Source: Bradyrhizobium jicamae (GTDB taxonomy: Bacteria > Pseudomonadota > Alphaproteobacteria > Rhizobiales > Xanthobacteraceae). From it: a stretch of 64,000 bases of DNA. Below the pieces are notes generated by a model. It saw only the letters and a program-made list of their open reading frames with translations, did no database searches and was not told the origin of the DNA. The DNA lies in contig NZ_JAFCJX010000020.1 in NCBI RefSeq assembly GCF_018130695.1, positions 1-64,000 of the forward strand, given 5' to 3'. Positions 55,411 through 63,890 of the stretch are shown here, piece by piece. Position 1 is the first letter of the stretch. Every line of letters begins with the position of its first letter. Both the position numbers and the translations under genes were made by a program.

Positions 55411-56377
55411 ACGCGCTCTTCTTCTGGAACTGGCCGGTCGCGCGGTAGCGCCAGAGATATTGCGGGGCGACTGCTTCCAGCGAATCGGGCGCGATGCCCA
55501 AGCCTTCCAGTGTCAGCCCGGCGGACTTCGCCGCGTCGGAGACCACATTGTCGATCTGCAGCAGCGCGACCTGATCCGGCGTCAGCTTCAGCATCCCCGG
55601 CGCGAATTGCAGGAAGATCGCCTGCAGCTTGGCCAGCCCCACCGGCAGCGGCAGCAGCATGCGGTCGCGCTGGGTGATCTGGAGGATGATCTCCATGATC
55701 TCGCGCATGGTCAGCACTTCCGGCCCGCCGAGCTCGTAGGTGGCGCCGGCCTTGGCCTTGCCGTCGACGGCATCGGCGACCGCCTGCGCGACGTCGCCGA
55801 CATAGGCGGGCTGCATCTTGTTGAGCCCGCCGCCGACCAGCGGCAGCGCCGGCGACATCCGCGCCAGGCCTGCAAAGCGGTTGGTGAACTGGTCCTCAGG
55901 GCCGAACAGGACGGAGGGCCGCAGGATGGTGGCCGAGGGCACCGCAGCCAGCACGGCCTTCTCGCCCGCCGCCTTGGCGCGGGCATAGGCCGAGGGCGAA
56001 TTCTCGTCGGCGCCGATCGCCGACACATGCACCATCCGTGCACCGGCCGCCGCGGCTGCCCTGGCGACCGCCTCTGCGCCCTTGGCTTGCACGGCGTCAA
56101 AGGTCTGCTCGCCGCCTTCGGTCAGGATGCCCGTCAGGTTGATGGCCACCTGCGAATCACGCATCGCCGCCTCGACCGAGGCCGGATAGCGGACATTGGC
56201 CTGCACCGCGTGGATCTGGCCGACCCGGCCGAGCGGCTGCAGGTGAAAAGCCAGTTCGGGCCGGCGGACCGCGACGCGGACCCGATAATCGCGCTTGCAC
56301 AGCGCCCGCACCACATTCCGCCCCAAAAACCCCGATCCGCCGAAAACCGTGATGAGCGTTTCCAGGTTCGATGCCAT
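55409..56377 (-). CDS. Complex I NDUFA9-like NAD(P)-binding protein
   Basis: This 322-residue atypical SDR has TVFGGSGFLGRNVVRAL near residues 10-26 (GxxGxxG) and the NDUFA9-like order: ARMVHVSAIGADENSPSAYARAKAAGE, then LRPSVLFGPEDQFTNRFA. Alphaproteobacterial homologues of the mitochondrial complex I accessory subunit NDUFA9 look like this; a direct role in complex I is not shown. The ATG at 56377 (MASNLET) is preferred to one ten codons upstream. Confidence 0.85.
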   Translation of the reverse strand: MASNLETLITVFGGSGFLGRNVVRALCKRDYRVRVAVRRPELAFHLQPLGRVGQIHAVQANVRYPASVEAAMRDSQVAINLTGILTEGGEQTFDAVQAKGAEAVARAAAAAGARMVHVSAIGADENSPSAYARAKAAGEKAVLAAVPSATILRPSVLFGPEDQFTNRFAGLARMSPALPLVGGGLNKMQPAYVGDVAQAVADAVDGKAKAGATYELGGPEVLTMREIMEIILQITQRDRMLLPLPVGLAKLQAIFLQFAPGMLKLTPDQVALLQIDNVVSDAAKSAGLTLEGLGIAPDSLEAVAPQYLWRYRATGQFQKKSA

Positions 56378-56523
56378 GGGGTAGTTCCTGCCGGATTCGA
56401 GAGCCATTGAGGGAGGTTAGCCGTTTGGCGATACGCCATCATGGCCACCCTGTACAGACTATTTGATTTTCGATTCATCCATTTGACAAGCGCGTAAGCG
56501 GTCCTTACTAAGCCGCCCCACGT

Positions 56524-56610
<87 letters not shown>

Positions 56611-56664
56611 TCGACTACCCAAGCGACTGAAATCGCTACATTGCAGGGAAAATGAGCCGCTGAC

Positions 56665-56686
56665 CGGTACACAACACCGGGACACA
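56665..56686. repeat. Paired CGGKACACA motif, left end
   Basis: CGGTACACA (56665) is followed by CGGGACACA (56678), 13 bp apart, 55 bp inside attL and just before the integrase start. The same pair with the same period occurs near attR (62572). They may be arm-type binding sites of the integrase. Confidence 0.6.
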
Positions 56687-56691
56687 GCGCG

Positions 56692-58436
56692 ATGAACTAT
56701 CGAATGGCCTACCTCTCCAAGGACAGCGACTCTTCGTTCTTCAGCTACAGGACGAGGACCCCTTCAGATATTTTGCGAATGCTGGACAATGACCGAGCGC
56801 TGCTGACGTTCGAGCAGTGCATGGGCAGTCCCGCGTTCGTGGTCACCGCCAAGATCGGAGCCGAGGTAAAGTTCTCGCTGCGGACCCGCGATGCCGCTGT
56901 GGCTGAAATCCGCAAGAACCAAGCGGGGACGGCGCTGGCAAGGCTCTGGGCTGCGCGCAGATCGCCACCGAAGCGGCTCAGCCACATGCAGATCATGGGG
57001 CTCGCGCGCTTGGTCCACGAGCTTTACGTCGAGGAGTTTCAGCAGGAGCCCGGTGAACGAGCCGCCTGGATCGCGCACAAGGCCTTGAACCGCGCCGTCC
57101 AGGAGGGACGTCTGATCAATGTTCCTCAGATTATTCCCGGCCAGGTGCCCGATGAATGCGACCTGGCTGCGCAACAGTTCGGGGACAATCTCACTCAGGG
57201 CATCAACTCGCTGCCCGTCCTGCCGGACCACGACCAAGGCCTAGAGAACCGTTTTGGGCTGCTCTGTGATTGGGTCCTGGACCAGAACTGCATGCGCGTG
57301 GACTACGCTACGCGGAAGCGCCTGCTGACGGCGATCGCCATGGCGGGACAAACTGGCCCGCGCCGGCTGAAGGAAAATGCGGCTGGCATCTACGGCACCG
57401 ATACGTTCCTGGCGCAGTACCCGGTATTTCGATCGGAGCGAACCTTGACCGAGGTCTTTGAGGCGTGGCGCACCGAGGTGCAGCCCGCTCCAAACACCGT
57501 CTCGACGTGGAGGGGGCATCTGAACTCACTCCGGGAGTTTGTCGGCCACGAGGACATCGAGCGATTGACCAAGCACGACATCGTCGGCTGGAAGGACGAC
57601 CTGGTGCAAAAGAACTTGGCGGCCAAGACGATCAACGACGGCTACCTGGCCTGCATCAAGAGGCTGTTGAGCTACGAGGTCGATAACCACCGGCTGAGAG
57701 AAAACGTCGCCGAGAAGATCACCGTGAGCACGCGAGGCCGTGCCGGAGAGAGCCAACTTCCCTATGCGACGGAGGAGGTCACTCGGCTTCTCACGCTCGG
57801 CAGGGAACAGACCTCGCAAAACTTGCGATCGAAGGCGAAGCGTTGGCTGCCCTGGCTTGCCGCCCTCAGCGGGTCCAGGATCGGCGAGGTGGCTCAGCTC
57901 TGGGGCCGTCGCATCCGGAAGGTCAAGGGCATTTGGGTGATGTCGATCCGCGCAGCCGAGGATGGCGGCCGGCTGAAGAACACCTGGAGTGAGCGGGATA
58001 CCCCCATCCACCAAGCCATCATTGACGAAGGTTTTCTGGATTTCGTCGAACAGCGTGGCGAGGGGCCGCTATTCTACAACCGCAGTTCAGGTGACCCGAA
58101 CAAGAAGCATGCATCGAAGAGCGTGAGCAACGACGTCGCGAAGTGGGTGAGGTCACAGCCGGGATTTCAGGACCCCCGCAAGGCGCCCAACCACGCCCTT
58201 AGGCACTGGTTCAAAACGGAACTCGGAGCGTTGCAGGTACCGGACAGTTTGTCCGATGCCATCGTGGGCACGGGAAGAAATCTGAAGCCGACAAGTACCG
58301 GCACTACACGATCGAGATGAAGGCGCCGGTTGTGAACAAGGTGCAGATACCGGCGCTCACGTCGACAGCTGCGGAGCCGGGAAATTCGCCGGAAATCGAA
58401 TTTCTGGGGAATTTTGAATCCCGCCTAAGCGGCTGA
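56692..58436 (+). pseudogene. Tyrosine recombinase (phage-type integrase), frameshifted near the C-terminus
   Basis: The open part (542 codons, stop at 58320) has an N-terminal SAM-like region, a core-binding domain (about 245-345) and a catalytic domain. The latter has Arg396 in LSGSRIGEVAQLW and H501-xx-R504 in HALRHW. Past VPDSLSDAIV the frame breaks: moving by one base at about 58265 restores GHGKKSEADKYRHYTIEM, the expected GH and catalytic tyrosine, with a stop at 58434-58436. A one-base loss is the simplest explanation. As read, the enzyme lacks its nucleophile and should be inactive. It is oriented away from attL, inside the island. Confidence 0.82.
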
Positions 58437-58624
58437 GATCAAAGCAAAATCTGAGGTTTCGGTCCGAAAATGCGTAATTCGCCTAATAGGGCAGCGTAAG
58501 GCCCACCGGGACCGCAGCCTCAAAGGGCGACACCTCCAGGATCAAAGAGGAAGGTCGCTGGGCGGTTTTATGGAGAATGAGGCAGTATCCTGCCCCATCT
58601 TCCCAGAGCGAACCAGCGGGGCTC

Positions 58625-59575
58625 CTAGGCGGCCTGGTTGCGATATCGGCTCGGTGCGTCCTCGTTCGCGGCCACCGGCACAGCCGTTGAGACCCCGACT
58701 TGGATGGAGGGCAGACGAAGATCTCGCCGCAGTCCTCCCTGAACCTCGTCGCGGCTCCGGGCGCGGGCAGTCAGGTTGGTGGACAACCCATAGCGCCGAC
58801 CGAAAATCGGACCGCCATACTGGATGGTATGGTTGAGATAGCGGCCGGCCTGGGGGCTGTTCTTAGCGATGTAGGTCAGGACACTCTCCTCGCCGCCCTT
58901 CTCGTTGCGCCTGATGCGGTACGTGCAGCCGCGCACGTCGATTTCTTCGGAGCCGTTGCACCATGCCCTAACCACTTTGTCGAACCGCTTCTGAAGTGGC
59001 GGCGGCACATGCATCAGGACGTGCAGGTGTTCGTCCTTGGCGGTCTCGCGCTTCGATTCCCGGGTCCAGAGACAGGTGAAGTCGAACCCGTTATCGCGGG
59101 CGAATTGAGCCAGCTTGTTACGCCAGCTCCACCAGGTCTTGATCCGCTGTTCGGGGTCCTGATCATTGATGTCCTTCGGCCGGAACGTGATGAACCTGTT
59201 CACCGGCTGACCGATGGTCTTCGCATGGTGCCACGCGGACTTGAGATCGGTGACCTGGCGGAGCGTCAACTGTCTGGTGATGCTCCTGCGGCCGATCTTG
59301 GTCTTCTTGGTCCAGTTGGCAAACCGATCGCGCTTAGCCGGACGATGGGTACCTGATCCCCTCTCTAGCTCCTGCATGACCCCTGCGGCGCCTGAAACCA
59401 TAGAAGAGCGCTCCGCCTCAGCCGAGAGCGGCTCAACCTTGTCTATCTGTGAAAAGTCCGGGGAAAATTGAGCGAAATGGCCTCCGACCTGCCCATGCAA
59501 GTCGCACTTCAATTCTTGAAAGTTGTCGTTGGCGAAAGGGGCCTCTTTTGGCGGTGCGATGTCGGAACGGGTCAT
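58625..59575 (-). CDS. HUH/YxxK Rep-like replication or mobilisation protein
   Basis: This 316-residue protein has basic N-terminal and central regions. Residues 183-188 are HLHVLM, the HUH metal motif of rolling-circle Rep proteins, and residues 235-238 are YIAK, matching the YxxK motif with catalytic Tyr235. An upstream region WHHAKTIGQPVNRFITFRP fits the conserved region before the HUH motif. The likely role is nicking one DNA strand to start replication or transfer of the excised island. The ATG at 59575 is chosen; a longer frame would run antisense to the recombinase. Confidence 0.72.
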   Translation of the reverse strand: MTRSDIAPPKEAPFANDNFQELKCDLHGQVGGHFAQFSPDFSQIDKVEPLSAEAERSSMVSGAAGVMQELERGSGTHRPAKRDRFANWTKKTKIGRRSITRQLTLRQVTDLKSAWHHAKTIGQPVNRFITFRPKDINDQDPEQRIKTWWSWRNKLAQFARDNGFDFTCLWTRESKRETAKDEHLHVLMHVPPPLQKRFDKVVRAWCNGSEEIDVRGCTYRIRRNEKGGEESVLTYIAKNSPQAGRYLNHTIQYGGPIFGRRYGLSTNLTARARSRDEVQGGLRRDLRLPSIQVGVSTAVPVAANEDAPSRYRNQAA

Positions 59576-60380
59576 TCGATATGGGGGCCTATGCAAGAAA
59601 AAAAATTTGGACCTCGCATGGTGGTGCCTCGCTCCACCGGAGTCCACGCGACGGACGACCATTCGAGTGCACGTCCTGCTTTTCCCCACGCGGGGAGCAA
59701 TCGCATTCGAGTGCCGAACAGGTGGAGAACGCTGTTCCTTAGCTGTTCTCCGGGTGTCTTCCACGAAGAGCCGCTGCCTTTGGCAATTTGGAGATGTAGA
59801 ACGAAAGATTTTCGACCTCGTCGGCGAGTTCACTGACGCCGCAGTCTCGGGAGCAGACCCGATCGAGAGCCGGGCCGGGTTCACTGCCTTGCTCGACCAG
59901 ATCGAGGGCAACGGGGTTAGGACCGTTATCGTCGAGGATGCCAGCCGCTTCGCTCGCGAGCTTGTCACTCAGGAACTTGGTATTCTGGCCCTGATCAACC
60001 GCGGCGTTCGTGTGCTGACAGCCAACGGCGATGACTTGACAGACAGCAGCGACCCTTCCCGCGTCATGATGCGCCAAATCGCCGGTGCCTTTCACCAGTA
60101 CGAAAAGGCTCGGCTGGTCGCCAAGCTGAAGGTGGCCCGGGACCGAAAAAGAACTGCTGGGATGAAGGTGGAGGGCCGGAAGAGCCATGCCGAAATCGAT
60201 GCGGCTGAGCACGGCGGCAGGATGATCGCACTCGCCCGCAGGCTTCGGCGCAAGAGCCCTAAACGAGGCCGCAATTCACTCCGAGCGATCGCCATCGAAC
60301 TGGAAAAAGAAGGATTCGTAAGTGAATCCGGGAAGCGCTTTGCCCCCACCGCGGTAGCTCGGATGCTGGGCGAGCTATGA
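59559..60380 (+). CDS. Serine recombinase (resolvase family) with abnormal N-terminus
   Basis: From about residue 92 of this 273-residue frame the sequence is resolvase-like: LVGEFTDAAVSGADPIESRAGFTALLDQI, VEDASRFARE, and AFHQYEKARLVAKLKVARDRKR. A C-terminal HTH-like region (SLRAIAIELEKEGF) follows. The catalytic-serine region LRVSSTKSR is present, but the helix that normally follows is about ten residues short and not family-like, and the preceding 65 residues match nothing known. Likely it is a truncated or rearranged gene with an uncertain start. The first bases overlap the Rep-like gene start on the other strand. Confidence 0.6.
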   Translation: MSERVIRYGGLCKKKNLDLAWWCLAPPESTRRTTIRVHVLLFPTRGAIAFECRTGGERCSLAVLRVSSTKSRCLWQFGDVERKIFDLVGEFTDAAVSGADPIESRAGFTALLDQIEGNGVRTVIVEDASRFARELVTQELGILALINRGVRVLTANGDDLTDSSDPSRVMMRQIAGAFHQYEKARLVAKLKVARDRKRTAGMKVEGRKSHAEIDAAEHGGRMIALARRLRRKSPKRGRNSLRAIAIELEKEGFVSESGKRFAPTAVARMLGEL

Positions 60381-60504
60381 AGCGAGGTTCTGCATCGCGT
60401 CCGCGGCCAGTAATTCTACTGAGAACAGCCGTCACACCTGGGAAAATTCCCAAGGTCCGGATAGGGAACGTGGTGCGGCCTAACCGGCCAGAGGGGACGT
60501 TGGG

Positions 60505-62538
60505 GTGAAAAAGCTGGCAATGGACGGAACGGCGGCTGCATTTGCGACCTCAAGCAAGCAGGGACGTCACAGCGACTTTCGGATCGATATCAACGCGCTG
60601 CGAGCGCTCTCGGTCGCTGCTGTGGTTGGCTATCACTACGGCGTCTTCGGGTTCGCGGGCGGATTTGTCGGCGTCGATATCTTCCTGGTGATTACGGGCT
60701 ATCTGATGACCGGCAAGGTGCTGAACGACCTGGCCGATGGTCGGTTCTCATTTATTGCGTTCGGCGCCATGCGGATGCGCCGGATTTATCCGGCTCTCGC
60801 CGTAACCATCGTGATGTCCGTTCTCGCTGGTTGGTTCCTCACGCTGCCCCGCGAATACCTGAAGCATCTTCTGCAGGCCCTCTCTGCGCTGACATTCGTG
60901 TCGAATTTCGCCTTCGACAGCGACAATGGTTATTTCGCCATGGCTGCACAGACGAAGCCGCTATTGCATACGTGGTCGCTTTCGGTGGAGTGGCAGTTCT
61001 ACATCTGGATGCCGCTAGTCGTGTCGCTGATCTGGCGATCGGCTTTCACCTCGAAATCGAAGATCGGCGCGGTGCTGATCGCAATTCAGATCGCCGCCGC
61101 CTTGTCCCTCGCCTGGTGTTTGTGGAAGAGCCAGAGCGATGCGATGGGCTCGTCCTACTTCTCGCTCCGCGCCAGAGCGTGGGAGCCGCTGGCAGGTGGA
61201 TTGATCGCCGCTTTGGAGATCCGGCGGCGCTCCAAAGGGGATACGAAGCCGTGGACCGAAAACCCGGTCGTGGCCATCGCGGGTTGGGCATTGGTTGCAC
61301 TCTCCATCGCCTGTCCCGTTCCGGAATTGCGATGGCCGGGTCTGCTCACAATCCCACCGATACTCGGCGCCGCAATGATCGTGGCAGCGCGACAGGGGAC
61401 TGGCGCCAGGAGCTGGCTCGGGTTCTCTCCTATCCAGCGGCTGGGTGACTGGTCCTATTCGATTTACCTATGGCACTGGCCCATCTGGGTGTTCGCACTG
61501 AGTTGGCTGTCTCTCCACGGTGAAAACGTGAGCGCCACGCACAATATGTTGATGCTGGGTCTAACTCTCGCCCTCAGCGCGGCGTCGTACCGTTGCGTGG
61601 AGCAGCCCGTCAGGACGCGACGGGATTATTGGACCCTCCGCCGTCTCCTGGTCGGCTCCAGCGCAGTGTTTGCCTCGCTCGCCGGGTTCATCGCGGTCGC
61701 ATTCCTCGACGAGGGATTTCCAAACAGGTTGCCGGACTACTTGCTGCCGGCCGAGCTGGCGAGAAAGACCAACACCCCCAGAGACGAGTGTTTCAGGAAT
61801 GCGAACTCCACCAAGAAGGCCGCGGAGACCTATTGCAGTTTCGGAGGTGAGGAGATTGCGGGGCGGCCCTCCACTATCCTCTGGGGCGATTCGTTCGCCA
61901 ACCAGTATCTTGAACCGATTTCTGCGGCGGCCGCTGCGAACGGTATACACGGTCTGATCGCGACCCAGAGCGCATGCAGACCATTCATCGACGATCCGGC
62001 TCGAAACGCTGGGGATCAGCGTGCGTGTCGTGACTTCAACCAGAGCACGCTCGACTTTCTTGTAAACCACACTCAACCGAGCATCGTTGTTCTCGGCGGG
62101 AACTGGGGAAATTCTGTCGAGATATCGTCGTTAGTTGATAGGCTGCATTCCTTGGGCAAGACGGTCGTGCTGATCATGCCGCTCCTGAACATCGGCTTCG
62201 ACCTACCGCAGCGCTGGATCGAAAAGCAGGTCCGGGTCGGAAGCGCCATCCGCGAATGGAAGGTTGAGGCCGATCCAGGTCTAACGATGAGCGACCTCAG
62301 AAGCGAAATTACTCGCGACCTCAACGGATACAGGAACGATCCGCGGCTTATTGCCGTCGATCCGCAGTCCGTGGTCTGCGAGCGTGACCATTGCTATCTG
62401 GTCCGGGACGGCCAAGCGAATTTCCGTGATACGGCTCATATCTCGAACGTCAATGCGATGCAGTTCAGGGGATTGTTCGATGCGGCTTTCAAATCCGCGC
62501 TCCGCGTCGGAACGGAAGCCGACAAAACGCTGAATTGA
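60505..62538 (+). CDS. OafA/YrhL-type membrane acyltransferase with SGNH domain
   Basis: This 677-residue protein has an N-terminal acyltransferase-3 domain of about ten helices (about 25-390), starting RIDINALRALSVAAVVGYHYGVFGFAGGFVGVDIF with the catalytic His in the YHY region and Arg in MRMRRIYPAL. A C-terminal SGNH domain has the GDS motif in ILWGDSFANQYLEPI. Such enzymes acetylate O-antigen, exopolysaccharide or peptidoglycan at the cell surface. It is the only non-mobility cargo of the island and may alter phage adsorption or host recognition. Confidence 0.88.
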   Translation: MKKLAMDGTAAAFATSSKQGRHSDFRIDINALRALSVAAVVGYHYGVFGFAGGFVGVDIFLVITGYLMTGKVLNDLADGRFSFIAFGAMRMRRIYPALAVTIVMSVLAGWFLTLPREYLKHLLQALSALTFVSNFAFDSDNGYFAMAAQTKPLLHTWSLSVEWQFYIWMPLVVSLIWRSAFTSKSKIGAVLIAIQIAAALSLAWCLWKSQSDAMGSSYFSLRARAWEPLAGGLIAALEIRRRSKGDTKPWTENPVVAIAGWALVALSIACPVPELRWPGLLTIPPILGAAMIVAARQGTGARSWLGFSPIQRLGDWSYSIYLWHWPIWVFALSWLSLHGENVSATHNMLMLGLTLALSAASYRCVEQPVRTRRDYWTLRRLLVGSSAVFASLAGFIAVAFLDEGFPNRLPDYLLPAELARKTNTPRDECFRNANSTKKAAETYCSFGGEEIAGRPSTILWGDSFANQYLEPISAAAAANGIHGLIATQSACRPFIDDPARNAGDQRACRDFNQSTLDFLVNHTQPSIVVLGGNWGNSVEISSLVDRLHSLGKTVVLIMPLLNIGFDLPQRWIEKQVRVGSAIREWKVEADPGLTMSDLRSEITRDLNGYRNDPRLIAVDPQSVVCERDHCYLVRDGQANFRDTAHISNVNAMQFRGLFDAAFKSALRVGTEADKTLN

Positions 62539-62571
62539 TCCTACGGCGCACCGCACGAACCGGCTTGAAAA

Positions 62572-62593
62572 CGGTACACAGCGTCGGTACACA
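62572..62593. repeat. Paired CGGTACACA motif, right end
   Basis: CGGTACACA at 62572 and again at 62585, 13 bp apart and in the same orientation as the left-end pair at 56665, about 60 bp inside attR. Confidence 0.6.
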
Positions 62594-62654
62594 AGGAGTC
62601 CACCGGGCGGCTAAAAACCCTAGCAAATTCAGATTTTCTGGATGGTGGCGATCC

Positions 62655-62673
62655 AGTCCTTTCCTGGGCACCA
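62655..62673. repeat. attR: 19-bp direct repeat
   Basis: AGTCCTTTCCTGGGCACCA, exactly the tRNA-Leu 3' end sequence of attL. It is not part of a tRNA here. Confidence 0.93.
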
Positions 62674-62826
62674 CTTTTCCTTTGGATGTCCCCCAAAGCG
62701 GTAATCCGGAGCCTTAAGCCGGTGATCGCCGAGGCCCGATCTTCCTTTTAGCTGTTGCGATCACGATATTTGTCCTCGACGTGGTCGCGAGGATTGTGAT
62801 TTCGTTGACCCAAAGGATTCCGGACT

Positions 62827-63036
62827 ATGGCAACGCTCGACATCAGTCGCTTGACGCCCAAGGAACGGCTCGACCTCATCAGCGAGCTTTGGGACAGCCT
62901 TTCCGCTACCGACGTACAGCTGACTCCCGAGCAGCAAGCTGAGCTAGGCCGCCGGCTTGCGACCTTCGACGCGGATCGCCGCGATGCGATCCCCTGGGAG
63001 GAGATTGACGCCGAGTTCGATCGCCGGTCGCGGTAA
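62827..63036 (+). CDS. Addiction-module antitoxin (TIGR02574-like)
   Basis: This 69-residue protein reads LDISRLTPKERLDLISELWDSLS and ends IPWEEIDAEFDRRSR, the pattern of the putative addiction-module component family that pairs with RelE/ParE toxins. It would bind and neutralise the downstream toxin and repress the operon. Its stop codon is directly followed by the GTG of the toxin gene. It lies just beyond attR. Confidence 0.9.
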   Translation: MATLDISRLTPKERLDLISELWDSLSATDVQLTPEQQAELGRRLATFDADRRDAIPWEEIDAEFDRRSR

Positions 63037-63330
63037 GTGGTTCGGATACTCTTCACGCGAGCGGCGCGGGCTGATCTCGCCGAAGCCGTTCGCTGGTACG
63101 ACGCGCATGCACCGCACATCGTACCGCAGTTTCGTGACGCCCTGCGAGCCGCGCTAACGCGGATCGGAGATAATCCCAAACAGTTCACGCCAGTTTACAG
63201 AGAGACGCGCCGCGCGTTGCTGCGCCGATTCCCATACGTCATTGTGTTTCGTGAGACGCGCGATGCAATCTATGTCGTTGCAGTCTTCCACACGAGCCGT
63301 GATCCCTTGATTTGGCAACGTCGCTCGTAG
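63037..63330 (+). CDS. RelE/ParE family toxin
   Basis: This 97-residue protein starts at GTG immediately behind the antitoxin stop. It has the RelE/ParE fold pattern: VRILFTRAARADLAEAVRWYDA, DNPKQFTPVYRETRRALLRRFPYVIVFRE and IYVVAVFHTSRDP. The toxin probably acts on mRNA or DNA gyrase; the family alone cannot decide which. Confidence 0.92.
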   Translation: MVRILFTRAARADLAEAVRWYDAHAPHIVPQFRDALRAALTRIGDNPKQFTPVYRETRRALLRRFPYVIVFRETRDAIYVVAVFHTSRDPLIWQRRS

Positions 63331-63332
63331 CA

Positions 63333-63548
63333 TCACTGGATGATCGCAGGATTCGCCCGCCTTGGATTTGCTAGTACCGACTTCGATCGGGCGCAGGCAC
63401 GCCGTGAATGCGCTCGCGCTGCGCTTCGAGCCAAACCAAACGCTTCATTGCCGACTTCTTGAGCGAGGCAGACAGTTTCAGATGCATCGCGCGAAATTCG
63501 GGCGCGGCTGATCCAGTCGTTCAGCTCGTGCAAGTTGAGTTTTGCCAC
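63333..63548 (-). CDS. Hypothetical small protein, doubtful
   Basis: A 71-codon frame starts MAKLNLHELNDWISRARISR and then turns Ala/Arg-rich without recognisable features. The opening resembles helical coat of small DNA-associated proteins, but no family is identified. It may be a degraded remnant between two toxin-antitoxin pairs. Otherwise nothing was seen in 63331-63590. Confidence 0.25.
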   Translation of the reverse strand: MAKLNLHELNDWISRARISRDASETVCLAQEVGNEAFGLARSAARAHSRRACARSKSVLANPRRANPAIIQ

Positions 63549-63590
63549 AGCTTCCTCGGTCTCCCGGTGCGCGCGATCGTTCGCCCAACA

Positions 63591-63890
63591 TCAATCCTCC
63601 GGGAAGAGCAATCGCTCGTAGTCCCGCGCGCCGTGCAGAACATGGATCACCTCGATCGTGTCTGCACCGACGCGATAGAAAATCAGGTAGTTGCCGAACG
63701 GGCGGCGACGGATGCCATGATCTTCATAGCGTGGCACCAAAGGATAGCCGCGAGGTGCATCGGCCAATGATTCGCATCGCGCACGAAGTTCACGGACGAG
63801 CTTGAGCGCGCTCTGCGGACTCTGCTCCGCCACATAGGTCGTGATCTGCTCGATGTCGGCCTCGGCTTCTGCGGTGAGGACAACGATCAC
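63591..63890 (-). CDS. ParE/RelE family toxin (second pair)
   Basis: This 99-residue protein with a GTG start has the pattern of ParE-type toxins: VLTAEAEADIEQITTYVAEQSPQSALKLVRELRARCESLADAP followed by RRRPFGNYLIFYRVGADTIEVIHVLHGARDY. The start overlaps the stop of the preceding antitoxin gene by the GTGA arrangement. Confidence 0.92.
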   Translation of the reverse strand: MIVVLTAEAEADIEQITTYVAEQSPQSALKLVRELRARCESLADAPRGYPLVPRYEDHGIRRRPFGNYLIFYRVGADTIEVIHVLHGARDYERLLFPED

